From: Chloroflexota bacterium
GTDB taxonomy: Bacteria; Chloroflexota; Dehalococcoidia; DSTF01; RBG-16-68-14
Length of the DNA: 11,495 bases
Direction of reading: 5' to 3'
NCBI GenBank assembly: GCA_022563135.1
Contig: JADFNZ010000047.1
Span: forward strand, 1-11,495
A model generated the notes under the pieces. It made no database searches, was not told the DNA's origin, and was given only the letters and a program-made list of their open reading frames with translations. Numbering within the stretch: the stretch's first letter is position 1; each line of letters starts with the position of its first letter. Positions 1 to 6,023 of the stretch are shown here, one piece after another. Both the position numbers and the translations under genes were made by a program.

Positions 1-272
1 TTCATGGTGCAGGAGCCGAGGGGGTAGAAGCCGGTGTCCACGCCGTAGTTGAGCTTGCTCAGCCCCAGGAAGTAGCGCACCACCTGGTTCTGCGACAGCT
101 CCGGCAGGTTCAGCTCCGAGCGCAGGAAGCGTTGGTCCGGCAGCGCCGCCGGCGGCACGTCCGGCTCCGGCAGCAGGACGCCTTTGCGCCCCGGCCGGCT
201 CAGATCGAACGTGAGGCTGGCGCCGATGTCCATCGATTTGGGGTTGGTCTTGTTTCGCTCGGCGGTGGTCAT
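1..272 (-). CDS. gcvPB: Glycine dehydrogenase (decarboxylating) subunit 2, N-terminal part (cut by left edge)
   Basis: This is the first 90 codons of the beta subunit of the split P-protein, which decarboxylates glycine with pyridoxal phosphate and passes the aminomethyl group to lipoyl-GcvH. The visible part has the family's N-terminal signature: FDLSRPGRKGVLLPEPDVP near residues 22-40, an LPELSQNQVVRYFLGLSKLN stretch, then NYGVDTGFYPLGSCTM at the window edge. The PLP-binding lysine lies further on, outside the window. The ATG at 272-270 overlaps the gcvPA stop (271-269) as ATGA, so the two subunits are probably translationally coupled, which suits a 1:1 complex. It is truncated only by the window, with no sign of damage. 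The family call is firm. Confidence 0.93.
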   Translation of the reverse strand, partial: MTTAERNKTNPKSMDIGASLTFDLSRPGRKGVLLPEPDVPPAALPDQRFLRSELNLPELSQNQVVRYFLGLSKLNYGVDTGFYPLGSCTM

Positions 273-1579
273 GGGCCCGCCTCCGCCAGCGCCTCTACCA
301 GACGGTCGATCTCGTCCCGCGCGTTCACCTCCGTGACGCAGAGGAGCATCCCGTTTTCGACACGGTCGCTGACGTCCAGCCCGCCGACGATCCCCCGCTC
401 CAACAGCCGCGCCTGTATCTGCGCGAGGGGGCGGGGGCAGCGGACGGTGAACTCCTTGAAGAAGGGCGCCTCGAAGGCGAGGGAGTAGCCGGAGAGGGCG
501 GTGATGCGCTCGGCGGCGTAGTGCGCCCTGTGGTAGCAGGTCTCAGCGATCTGACGCAGGCCGTGCTTGCCCACCGAGGCCAGGTATACTGCGGCAGCCA
601 GCCCGACAAGCTGCTGGCTGGTGCAGATGTTGGAGGTGGCGCGCTCGCGGCGGATGTGCTGCTCGCGCGTCTGCAGCGTGAGCACATAGCCGGTGCGACC
701 CTCGCTGTCGGTCGTGCGCCCGGCGATGCGACCCGGCATGTGGCGCACATACTGCTGGCGGCAGGCGAAGAGGCCCACGTAGGGGCCGCCGAAGCTGAGC
801 GGCACGCCGAGCGGCTGTCCTTCGGCGACGACGATGTCCGCGCCGAACTCCGACGGCGGCCGAAAGAGGCCGAGGCTCACCGGGTCGGCGGAGACGGCGA
901 AGAGCGCGCCCGCCTCATGCGCGGCGTCACCGAACGACGATAGATCCTCGAGATAGCCAAAGAAGTTCGGCTGCTGCGCGGCGACGCAGGCGTCGCGCTC
1001 GCCGAGGTCCAACGCGCCCAGCGAGACGACCGCGACCTCGATGTCGCGGCCGATCGCGTACGTGCGCACGGTATCGATCGTGTGGGGATGCACGGTATCG
1101 AGCACGAGCACGCGGTTGCGGCCGGTGACGGCGCAGGCCATCAGGCACGCCTCCGCCATCGCGCTGGCGCCGTCGTACATGCCGGCGTTCGCCACCTCCA
1201 TGCCGGTCAGCTCGCACACGAGCGACTGGAACTCGAAGATCGTCTGGAGCGTGCCCTGGCTGATCTCCGGCTGGTAGGGCGTGTAGGCGGTGAGATACTC
1301 GCCGCGGCTGATGATGTGATCGACGACGCTGGGGATGTAGTGGCGATAGGCGCCCGCGCCGAGGAAGCTAGGCAGCTCGCCGGCAGAGCGGTTGCGCGCG
1401 GCGAGCGCGGAGAGCTCCCGCATCAGCTCGGTCTCCGAGAGCGCGGGCGGCAGGTCGAGGGGCGGGTCGCGGTGTTCCGCCGGGATGTCCGCGAAGAGCT
1501 CATCCGTGGACGCCACGCCGACGGCCGCCAGCATCTCGCGCCGGTCTTCGTCTGTGAGCGGGATGTAGGGATGGGCCAT
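269..1579 (-). CDS. gcvPA: Glycine dehydrogenase (decarboxylating) subunit 1
   Basis: This is the alpha subunit of the two-subunit P-protein of the glycine cleavage system, cytoplasmic and partner of GcvPB. At 436 aa it has the normal length for the split form. Conserved blocks are SFLGAGAYRHYIP (71-83), TPYQPEISQGTLQ (100-112), NAGMYDGASA (131-140), and, in the second half, HMPGRIAGRT followed by LQTREQHIRRERATSNICTSQ. The C-terminus (VGGLDVSDRVENGMLLCVTE) also fits the family. The ATG at 1579-1577 is supported by GGAG four bases upstream on the minus strand and by the family's usual N-terminus (PYIPLTDEDRREMLAAVG). It follows gcvH after 278 bp that hold repeats, and overlaps gcvPB by four bases. 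No odd features are seen. Confidence 0.96.
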   Translation of the reverse strand: MAHPYIPLTDEDRREMLAAVGVASTDELFADIPAEHRDPPLDLPPALSETELMRELSALAARNRSAGELPSFLGAGAYRHYIPSVVDHIISRGEYLTAYTPYQPEISQGTLQTIFEFQSLVCELTGMEVANAGMYDGASAMAEACLMACAVTGRNRVLVLDTVHPHTIDTVRTYAIGRDIEVAVVSLGALDLGERDACVAAQQPNFFGYLEDLSSFGDAAHEAGALFAVSADPVSLGLFRPPSEFGADIVVAEGQPLGVPLSFGGPYVGLFACRQQYVRHMPGRIAGRTTDSEGRTGYVLTLQTREQHIRRERATSNICTSQQLVGLAAAVYLASVGKHGLRQIAETCYHRAHYAAERITALSGYSLAFEAPFFKEFTVRCPRPLAQIQARLLERGIVGGLDVSDRVENGMLLCVTEVNARDEIDRLVEALAEAGP

Positions 1580-1644
1580 GTCGCTCCGATTCGTTAGACC
1601 CTTTGGTTCCCAGACGCGGTCGCGCGTCGCGGGCCCGTCCGGGC

Positions 1645-1657
1645 GCTCAGCGTGACA
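1645..1657. repeat. Fragment of a REP-like repeat
   Basis: GCTCAGCGTGACA differs by one base from the right arm of the full repeat copy that starts 11 bp further on (GCTCAGGGTGACA at 1720-1732). It is probably a decayed third unit of the same cluster in the gcvH-gcvPA gap. Confidence 0.45.
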
Positions 1658-1667
1658 GCAACGCTCA

Positions 1668-1732
1668 TGTCATTCTGAGCGAAGCGAAGAATCTCTTTCG
1701 AGGACAGACCCTTCGCTCTGCTCAGGGTGACA
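1668..1732. repeat. REP-like palindromic repeat, copy A
   Basis: Two 22-base arms, 1668-1689 (begins TGTCATTCTGAGCGAAGCG) and 1711-1732 (ends GCTCAGGGTGACA), are complementary at 18 of 22 positions around a 21-base centre. RNA from either strand could fold into a long hairpin. The CATTCTGAGCGAAGCGAAGAA word is a repeat type I recall as common in intergenic DNA of Chloroflexota and other environmental bacteria. That recollection was not checked. On the minus strand the hairpin falls in the gcvH-gcvPA mRNA spacer, where it could affect mRNA stability. Confidence 0.8.
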
Positions 1733-1742
1733 ACGGCAGCAT

Positions 1743-1779
1743 TGTCATTCTGAGACCTTCTCTCCGCTCAAGGATGACA
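1743..1779. repeat. REP-like palindromic repeat, copy B
   Basis: This is a shorter unit with arms TGTCATTCTGAG (1743-1754) and CTCAAGGATGACA (1767-1779), which pair with one bulged base around a 12-base loop. It lies 10 bp from copy A and belongs to the same family, but with a different centre. Its closest relative in the window is copy C at 2342-2375, in the opposite orientation on the other side of gcvH: 31 of 34 positions match. The rest of the 278-bp gap (1580-1857) shows no gene. A weak further echo, CTTCGACAGGCT near 1789-1800, may be a decayed unit. Confidence 0.75.
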
Positions 1780-1857
1780 GATTGCTCGCTTCGACAGGCT
1801 GGGAGTGCTCCATTCATACCCATTTAGTTGCATAGGCACTAGTGGATCAACGGCAAA

Positions 1858-2253
1858 CTAGGCTTCCGCCGCTTCCGCAGCGGCCAATTCGCTGTACGCC
1901 TCAGCGGAGAGCAGGCCATCTACCTCGGCAGGGTCGCTCACGCGCACCTTGAGCAGCCAGCCGCGACCGTACGGCTCCTCGTTCACCAGCTCCGGCGCGT
2001 CGACCGCCTCGTGGTTCACTTCGACCACCTCGCCGCTCACGGGCGAGAAGAGGTCCGAGACGGCCTTCACGGACTCGATCTCGCCCAGCTTGTCGTGCTG
2101 AGCGACGCCGGTGCCGGCGGCTGGCAGGTCGAGGTAGACGATGTCGCCGAGCTGATCCTGGGCGTAGTCCGTGATGCCGATCGTTGCGAGGTCGCTTTCG
2201 ACGCGCACCCACTCGTGCTCTTTGGAGTAACGCAGGCCGGGAGGGGCTTCCAT
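1858..2253 (-). CDS. gcvH: Glycine cleavage system H protein
   Basis: This is the lipoyl carrier protein that shuttles the aminomethyl intermediate between the P, T and L proteins of the glycine cleavage system. At 131 aa it has normal length. It shows the KEHEWV motif (residues 11-16), GITDYAQDQLGDIVYLDLP (26-44), and the lipoylation site ESVKAVSD with the modified lysine at K63. The SPVSGEVVEVN and NEEPYGRGWLLKV blocks complete the fold. The ATG at 2253 places KEHEW at the usual distance from the N-terminus. The C-terminus ends in an Ala/Glu-rich tail (ELAAAEAAEA), a small lineage-specific extension. The gene sits between gcvT (145 bp upstream) and gcvPA (278 bp downstream), and both gaps carry repeats. 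A tandem heptamer lies where the ribosome binding site should be. Confidence 0.97.
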   Translation of the reverse strand: MEAPPGLRYSKEHEWVRVESDLATIGITDYAQDQLGDIVYLDLPAAGTGVAQHDKLGEIESVKAVSDLFSPVSGEVVEVNHEAVDAPELVNEEPYGRGWLLKVRVSDPAEVDGLLSAEAYSELAAAEAAEA

Positions 2254-2260
2254 ACGTTCT

Positions 2261-2281
2261 GAACCTAGAACCTAGAACCTT
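2261..2281. repeat. Three tandem 7-bp units upstream of gcvH
   Basis: GAACCTA, GAACCTA, GAACCTT run head to tail. On the gcvH strand this reads AAGGTTC, TAGGTTC, TAGGTTC and ends 7 bases before the gcvH ATG. The AGG cores are the only Shine-Dalgarno-like bases there, so the repeat array may double as a weak ribosome binding site. Confidence 0.6.
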
Positions 2282-2341
2282 TGAGCCAGAGAACCGGGTG
2301 CCGTTGCTAGTATGTCCACCAGTCGAAATTCCTCGCGTAGT

Positions 2342-2375
2342 TCATCCTTGAGTGGAGCGAAGGGCTCAGAATGAC
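2342..2375. repeat. REP-like repeat, copy C (inverted relative to copy B)
   Basis: The reverse complement of this 34-base stretch matches copy B (1744-1777) at 31 of 34 positions. It lies in the 145-bp gcvT-gcvH gap. On the coding strand its ends (GTCATTCTGAG and CTCAAGGATGA) can pair with a bulge, giving a hairpin between gcvT and gcvH. Copies B and C therefore bracket gcvH as inverted repeats about 600 bp apart. Confidence 0.7.
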
Positions 2376-2398
2376 GGGCGACGCGGCCGGTGCCCGGG

Positions 2399-3514
2399 CT
2401 ATCCGTCGTCGGCTCTCGGTTCGGCTCGGTAGAACGGCCGCCGGACGACGACCGCCGGAAGCGACTTGCCCCGCACGTCCACCTCAAGCTCGGTGCCCTC
2501 TTTCGCCAGCTCGACGGGCAGGTAGCCCATGCCGATGCTGGCGTTGAGCGTGGGGGAGAAGCCGCCGCTGCTCACTCTACCCGCTCGCTTTCCGCCGTGC
2601 AAGATCGGGCAGTCCGGGCGCATGATCCCCCGCTCCGTCGTGCGGATGCAGGCGAGCTTTCGCGTCCGGCCGGCCTCCTTGGCAGCGGCCAACGCCACGC
2701 GACCGGCGAACTCCTGGCCATCGTCCAGCGTGACGGAGAAGCCCAGGCCGGCCTCGTACGGGTTCGTGCTCGCGTCGATGTCGTTGCCGTAGAGCGGCAG
2801 CGCCGCCTCCAGGCGGAGCGTGTCGCGCGCGCCGAGGCCGCACGGCAAAACGCCCTCGGCCACCAACCGCTCCAGTAGGTGCGCCGCAGCTTCCAGCGAC
2901 GTGACGAGCTCGAAGCCGTCCTCGCCCGTGTAGCCGGTGTGGGCGACGAAGAGCTTGTAGCCGGAGAACTCCAGCTCCGTGCAGCGCCTCCTCGGCAGCG
3001 ACGGCAGCGCGTCCGGCCCGAGGACGCGCGCCAGGAACCCCGGCGCCCCCGGTCCCTGCAGCGCCAGCATCACCGTCCGGTCCTGCCGATCCAGCAGCTC
3101 GACGTCGTCGCCGCGCTCCACGAACGACGCGATGCGCTCGCGGCCGATGTCGACGTTCGCGGCGTTGTTCACGACGAGGTAGCGGACGGCGTCGATGCGG
3201 TAGACGAAGACATCGTCCAAGATGCCGCCGTCGTCCGCGCAGAGGAGCGCATAGTGCGCCTCGCCCTCGGCGAGCTGATCGACCTTGTACGTCAGCGCGC
3301 GCCGGAGGAGCTTCCCCGCGTCGTTCCCTACGACGAACAGCCGGCCCATGTGCGAGACGTCAAAGATGCCCGCGCGCTCGCGCACCGCGCGGTGCTCCTC
3401 GACGATGCCGGCGTACTGCAGGGGCATCTCCCAGCCGGAGAACGGCGCGAAGCGCGCGCCCAGCTCGCGATGCTGGTCGGCGAGCAAAAGCTTGCGGAGG
3501 GCGCCAATGTTCAT
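2399..3514 (-). CDS. gcvT: Glycine cleavage system T protein (aminomethyltransferase)
   Basis: This enzyme transfers the methylene carbon from aminomethyl-GcvH to tetrahydrofolate, releasing ammonia. With the chosen start it is 371 aa, which is normal. It shows FAPFSGWEMPLQY (22-34), HRAVRERAGIFDVSHMG (41-57), a VVNNAANVDIGRERI block matching the family's folate-site region, TGYTGEDGFEL, and GARDTLRLEAALPLYGNDID, followed by the typical C-terminal barrel. The reading frame is open up to an ATG at 3607, but the family N-terminus (MNIGALRKLLLADQHRELGARF) starts at the ATG at 3514-3512. The extra 31 residues (MSILSSM...) look non-coding. No clear Shine-Dalgarno precedes the start. This is the first gene of the gcv operon and is transcribed away from the kinase gene at 3661. 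Confidence 0.96.
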   Translation of the reverse strand: MNIGALRKLLLADQHRELGARFAPFSGWEMPLQYAGIVEEHRAVRERAGIFDVSHMGRLFVVGNDAGKLLRRALTYKVDQLAEGEAHYALLCADDGGILDDVFVYRIDAVRYLVVNNAANVDIGRERIASFVERGDDVELLDRQDRTVMLALQGPGAPGFLARVLGPDALPSLPRRRCTELEFSGYKLFVAHTGYTGEDGFELVTSLEAAAHLLERLVAEGVLPCGLGARDTLRLEAALPLYGNDIDASTNPYEAGLGFSVTLDDGQEFAGRVALAAAKEAGRTRKLACIRTTERGIMRPDCPILHGGKRAGRVSSGGFSPTLNASIGMGYLPVELAKEGTELEVDVRGKSLPAVVVRRPFYRAEPRADDG

Positions 3515-3566
3515 GGTGCAATTTGAAATGAGCCGCGGGCCCTTGGGCGAGCAATCAGACTCCCGT

Positions 3567-3595
3567 ACCGTAGCACATAGGCGGGACATGCTCGA
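3567..3595 (-). promoter_or_regulatory. Candidate gcvT promoter
   Basis: On the minus strand, TCGAGC (3595-3590) is followed 17 bp later by TACGGT (3572-3567), preceded by TGC as an extended -10. The -35 matches consensus at only three of six positions. The -10 resembles the TGCTAGCGT form seen elsewhere in the window. It would leave a leader of about 45 nt. The call is weak; TACTAT at 3600-3595 is an alternative -10 without a good -35. No glycine riboswitch is visible in this leader. Confidence 0.3.
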
Positions 3596-3600
3596 TAGTA

Positions 3601-3629
3601 TTGACACCCAATGTGCGTCATGCTAGCGT
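3601..3629 (+). promoter_or_regulatory. Promoter of the kinase-NUDIX block
   Basis: TTGACA at 3601-3606 and TAGCGT at 3624-3629 are separated by 17 bp, and TGC directly before the -10 gives an extended -10. Transcription would start near 3636, about 25 nt upstream of the kinase ATG. The same nine bases TGCTAGCGT recur before the FtsB-like gene at 8934-8942. Confidence 0.65.
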
Positions 3630-3660
3630 GCGATCAATAATATTCACGAGTGAATGATAA

Positions 3661-4371
3661 ATGGCGAATACACCTAAACGTATCACGGATCTCGAGCAAG
3701 AGGCGACTCGGGTTCTCCGTAAGGTTCAAGGCCGCAAGGCCAGCCGCAAGGGCAGACCGCTCTTTGTGGAATTCAGTGGTACTCCAAAGGCAGGCAAGTC
3801 AACGATTATCAATAGCCTTCGACTCTTTCTCGCGCGAAACAAGTTCAAGGTCTACGTACTAACTGAACGAGCTTCCACTTGCCCCATTCGGAACAAGAAG
3901 CACCCATTCTTCAACCTATGGACTGCATGCGCGACGATTATTCAGATGCTCGAAGCAGGACAACCTGACGCGACTGATGACGTCGTGATAATGGATCGTG
4001 GTCTCTTCGATGCGCTCGTGTGGATGGAGTGGCTTCAGGATAAGGGAGAGTTAAGTAAGACCGAGCGGGATATCGTAGATCAGTTCCTCACCATGAAGAC
4101 ATGGCTAGATATGATCGACCTAGTCTTTGTAATGCACGTCGATCCTAAGAAAGCTCTGGAGCGGGAGTTCAGCGGACAAGTGACGAGAAGGACCGGGTCG
4201 ATCATGGATGAGACAACGCTAGCGGAGGTGAATACTGCGCTAAGGAGAACAGTTGACAGAAACGAAGCTTCATTTCGTAAGGTGCTACATGTTGATACGA
4301 CCGACCAAGAAGCGGAAGACACCGCTTATGAAGTGGTTAAGATGACTCTGTCTGAGCTTGACAAGCAATAG
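3661..4371 (+). CDS. P-loop nucleotide-kinase-like protein (thymidylate/deoxynucleoside kinase fold)
   Basis: This is a 236-aa soluble protein. It has a clear Walker A, GTPKAGKST (40-48), on a predicted beta strand (PLFVEFS). TERAST (68-73) follows after strand KVYVL. Then comes DDVVIMDRGLFDALVW (106-121), whose hydrophobic strand and DRG resemble the Walker B/DR motif of thymidylate and deoxynucleoside kinases. Strand LVFVMHVDP (154-162) precedes an arginine-containing lid-like stretch (R176, R177). These features point to phosphate transfer to a nucleotide or nucleoside, but the substrate cannot be read, and a P-loop NTPase with another role is possible. The ATG at 3661 has no strong ribosome binding site and lies about 25 nt after the probable transcription start. 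The NUDIX gene follows after 53 bp, so the two are probably co-transcribed. Base composition is unlike the flanking genes. Confidence 0.72.
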   Translation: MANTPKRITDLEQEATRVLRKVQGRKASRKGRPLFVEFSGTPKAGKSTIINSLRLFLARNKFKVYVLTERASTCPIRNKKHPFFNLWTACATIIQMLEAGQPDATDDVVIMDRGLFDALVWMEWLQDKGELSKTERDIVDQFLTMKTWLDMIDLVFVMHVDPKKALEREFSGQVTRRTGSIMDETTLAEVNTALRRTVDRNEASFRKVLHVDTTDQEAEDTAYEVVKMTLSELDKQ

Positions 4372-4410
4372 CCTCAATCACTAAAGTAAATTAGAACGTG
4401 TGTTCGCTGC

Positions 4411-4417
4411 AAGGAGG
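4411..4417 (+). promoter_or_regulatory. Strong ribosome binding site fixing a TTG start
   Basis: AAGGAGG lies 7 bases before the TTG at 4425. This near-perfect Shine-Dalgarno supports TTG as the true start of the NUDIX gene, which has no ATG nearby in frame. It also suggests that this gene is translated more strongly than the kinase upstream. Confidence 0.8.
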
Positions 4418-4424
4418 CTAGGCA

Positions 4425-5123
4425 TTGAACGAGCAGTACATACTTGCAGTGCCTCGAGACAAGTTAGCCAGTGTCGGCTTTGAAGCAGGCTTTACGCCAA
4501 AACATTACGCGCAACCGATTATTCAGGAAATCCTTGAATCCGGAGATTTCCTTCCTAGAGCGTACGTAGAGCGAAATCAAAACCTGCTGCAACCTATACC
4601 TTGCGGCCTCATTCACTGCGATAAGCGTGTGTTGGTTCTGGAAAGAAGTGAAAGAAACAGAGCCCATAGCCTCCATAGGCGCCTCGTTTTATGGGCTGGA
4701 GGTCACGCACAGATTGAAGACACGGTAGCCCCGTCAGAGGACCTCATGTTAGCGGCACTCGATCGAGAACTGAATGAAGAACTCGATCTAAGAATGGGAA
4801 TTCCGGAAATGCAAGGAATCGTCTTCGACGGTCGATCATTGCATTTCGCTGTGGTCTACGATGTACCAGCGGTTGAACCTCCTAGCACCGTTGTCAGCGC
4901 AAACGAAGAGTTTCGACTTAGCAAAGGGAAGTCGCCTAGCGGGCGATTCCTCAGTCTACAAGAAATCGATAGGAGGTTTAGCCAACTTGAATCATGGTCG
5001 AGAATCATGCTGGCAGATATCCTGCTTCGAAGAAGTGAACTCTCGCGAGCTGGCGCAAATTCCCTTCAACTGAAATTCGATTTTCCTATTAACCAGCCTG
5101 CCTTCCTCGTCCGGCAGGAGTAA
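4425..5123 (+). CDS. NUDIX-family protein (COG4112-like predicted phosphoesterase)
   Basis: This is a 232-aa soluble protein. The N-terminal part (YILAVPRDKLASVGF..., then GDFLPRAYVERNQNLLQPIPCGLI) and the strand VLVLERSE resemble the predicted phosphoesterase branch of NUDIX proteins that I recall as COG4112. The NUDIX box begins GGHAQIE (92-98) and ends RELNEEL (114-120). The acidic catalytic residues E115, E118 and E119 are kept, so metal binding and hydrolysis look possible. Two deviations stand out: 15 rather than 7 residues separate the first E (98) from RE, and the usual Gly near the end of the box is Asp (D121). Start is TTG with a strong ribosome binding site. It probably shares a transcript with the kinase-like gene. 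The substrate, expected to be some nucleoside diphosphate derivative, is unknown. It ends 4 bp from the convergent MBL gene. Confidence 0.78.
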   Translation: MNEQYILAVPRDKLASVGFEAGFTPKHYAQPIIQEILESGDFLPRAYVERNQNLLQPIPCGLIHCDKRVLVLERSERNRAHSLHRRLVLWAGGHAQIEDTVAPSEDLMLAALDRELNEELDLRMGIPEMQGIVFDGRSLHFAVVYDVPAVEPPSTVVSANEEFRLSKGKSPSGRFLSLQEIDRRFSQLESWSRIMLADILLRRSELSRAGANSLQLKFDFPINQPAFLVRQE

Positions 5124-5127
5124 GTCC

Positions 5128-5988
5128 TCACGGCAGCGGCTCCCAGTGCCGCCGGCCGTCTTCGCTTTTGGTGAGCCTGCCCAGGCCGGGGAAGGGGCTG
5201 TGGACGCTCACGATGAGCGCCCGTTCTCGGATCGCGCGCTCCACGATGCGCTTCTTCGTCTCCATCGAGACCAGCGGCAGCACGTCGAACGCGGAGACCC
5301 AGGCAGTGCGCTCAAGCTGGACGTGGTGTTGCACCAGGTCGCCGATATAGATCGCCGTCTCGCCGCCGGAGGTAAGGACGACTGACGCGTGCTCCTCGGT
5401 GTGGCCGGGCGTGGGGAGGAGCGTGATCTCAGGCGTCACTGTCCTCTCGCCATCGATGAGCTCCAGGACGCCCGCCTCCTCCAGCGGCAGCAGGTTATCG
5501 GCCAGGTAGGTGGCGCGCGTGCGCTCGCTCGGGTGCGTGGCGGCCTCCCACTCGCCGCGCTGGATCAGGTAGCGAGCGCGGGGGAACGTTGGCACAGGAG
5601 CGCCATCTTCGTTCGCGCGCGTGTTCCAGCCACAGTGGTCGGCGTGGAGGTGGGTGTTGATCACGATATCGATCTGCTCCGGCTGCACTTCGAGAGAGGC
5701 CAGTGCGGCGAGCAGCGTCCCCTCCCCCGCCGGCGACGCCTGCCGCCGCTGGCCTTCCTTATCGCCAACGCCGGTCTCGATCAGCACCAGCTTGTCGCCC
5801 GAACGAACGAGCACGCAGTTGAGGCCGAGCGCCATCCGATGCTGATCGTCCAGCTCGGGGTGGGCCGCCCGCTCCCACATCACGCGCGGCACGAGCCCGA
5901 AGACGGCGCCGGCGTCCTGATAGAAGAGGCCGTCGCTCAGGATTTGGAGGTCGAGGTTGCCGAGGCGATGGGTGTGCGGCGCAGTCAC
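5128..5988 (-). CDS. Metallo-beta-lactamase-fold hydrolase (lactonase/OPHC2-like)
   Basis: This is a 286-aa metal-dependent hydrolase with no visible signal peptide. The zinc ligands are plain: THLHADHCGWNTR gives H113, H115, D117 and H118; PTPGHTEEHAS gives H196; IGDLV gives D217; and SVHSPFPGLGR gives H263. The GWNT and PFPG.G signatures place it in the broad MBL branch that includes quorum-quenching lactonases and methyl-parathion-hydrolase-like enzymes. The actual substrate cannot be told. Start is GTG at 5988, chosen because AAGGAAG lies five bases upstream and the N-terminus (HRLGNLDLQILSDG) fits the family. It is transcribed alone, divergently from the CBS-domain gene, and ends 4 bp from the stop of the convergent NUDIX gene. 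Its GC-rich codon use matches the core genome. Confidence 0.88.
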   Translation of the reverse strand: MTAPHTHRLGNLDLQILSDGLFYQDAGAVFGLVPRVMWERAAHPELDDQHRMALGLNCVLVRSGDKLVLIETGVGDKEGQRRQASPAGEGTLLAALASLEVQPEQIDIVINTHLHADHCGWNTRANEDGAPVPTFPRARYLIQRGEWEAATHPSERTRATYLADNLLPLEEAGVLELIDGERTVTPEITLLPTPGHTEEHASVVLTSGGETAIYIGDLVQHHVQLERTAWVSAFDVLPLVSMETKKRIVERAIRERALIVSVHSPFPGLGRLTKSEDGRRHWEPLP

Positions 5989-6023
5989 AAACGCTTCCTT
6001 GCAGCGCGGAGGGGTCTGGCCCC

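Larger units (their letters stand above)
3601..5123 (+). other. Low-GC two-gene block, probably acquired horizontally
   Basis: Hand counts of three 60-base lines inside this stretch give 47%, 43% and 52% GC, whereas two lines in the downstream housekeeping genes give 65% and 82%. The block holds one promoter and two co-directional genes. It sits between the divergent gcvT start and the convergent end of an MBL-fold hydrolase gene, with only 4 bp to the latter. No integrase, transposase, tRNA or clear flanking direct repeat is seen, so the mechanism of insertion is unknown. Confidence 0.5.

Noticed and set aside
521..943. Long plus-strand frames opposite gcvPA and gcvT (also 1082-1597 and 2879-3526)
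   Set aside because: High GC gives long antisense frames; their products are Ala/Arg-rich, with no motifs, while the minus-strand genes are unmistakable.
1603..1827. 74-codon plus-strand reading frame in the gcvPA-gcvH gap
   Set aside because: It is made of the REP-like repeats and has no ribosome binding site or family resemblance.
3515..3607. Upstream extension of gcvT to an ATG at 3607
   Set aside because: The extra 31 residues do not resemble GcvT N-termini, and the family start MNIGALRKLL lies at 3514. The extension would also overlap the kinase promoter.
3515..3660. Glycine riboswitch upstream of gcvT
   Set aside because: The gap is short and I found no tandem glycine-aptamer core sequences or expression-platform hairpin with a T-run.
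5097..5118. Bidirectional terminator between the NUDIX and MBL genes
   Set aside because: The stem is only 6 bp with a 10-base loop, lies inside the NUDIX gene and has no T-run on either strand.
3590..5135. Flanking direct repeats or att sites of the low-GC block
   Set aside because: Comparison by eye of the left (about 3590-3660) and right (about 5095-5135) borders found no shared word long enough to be convincing.
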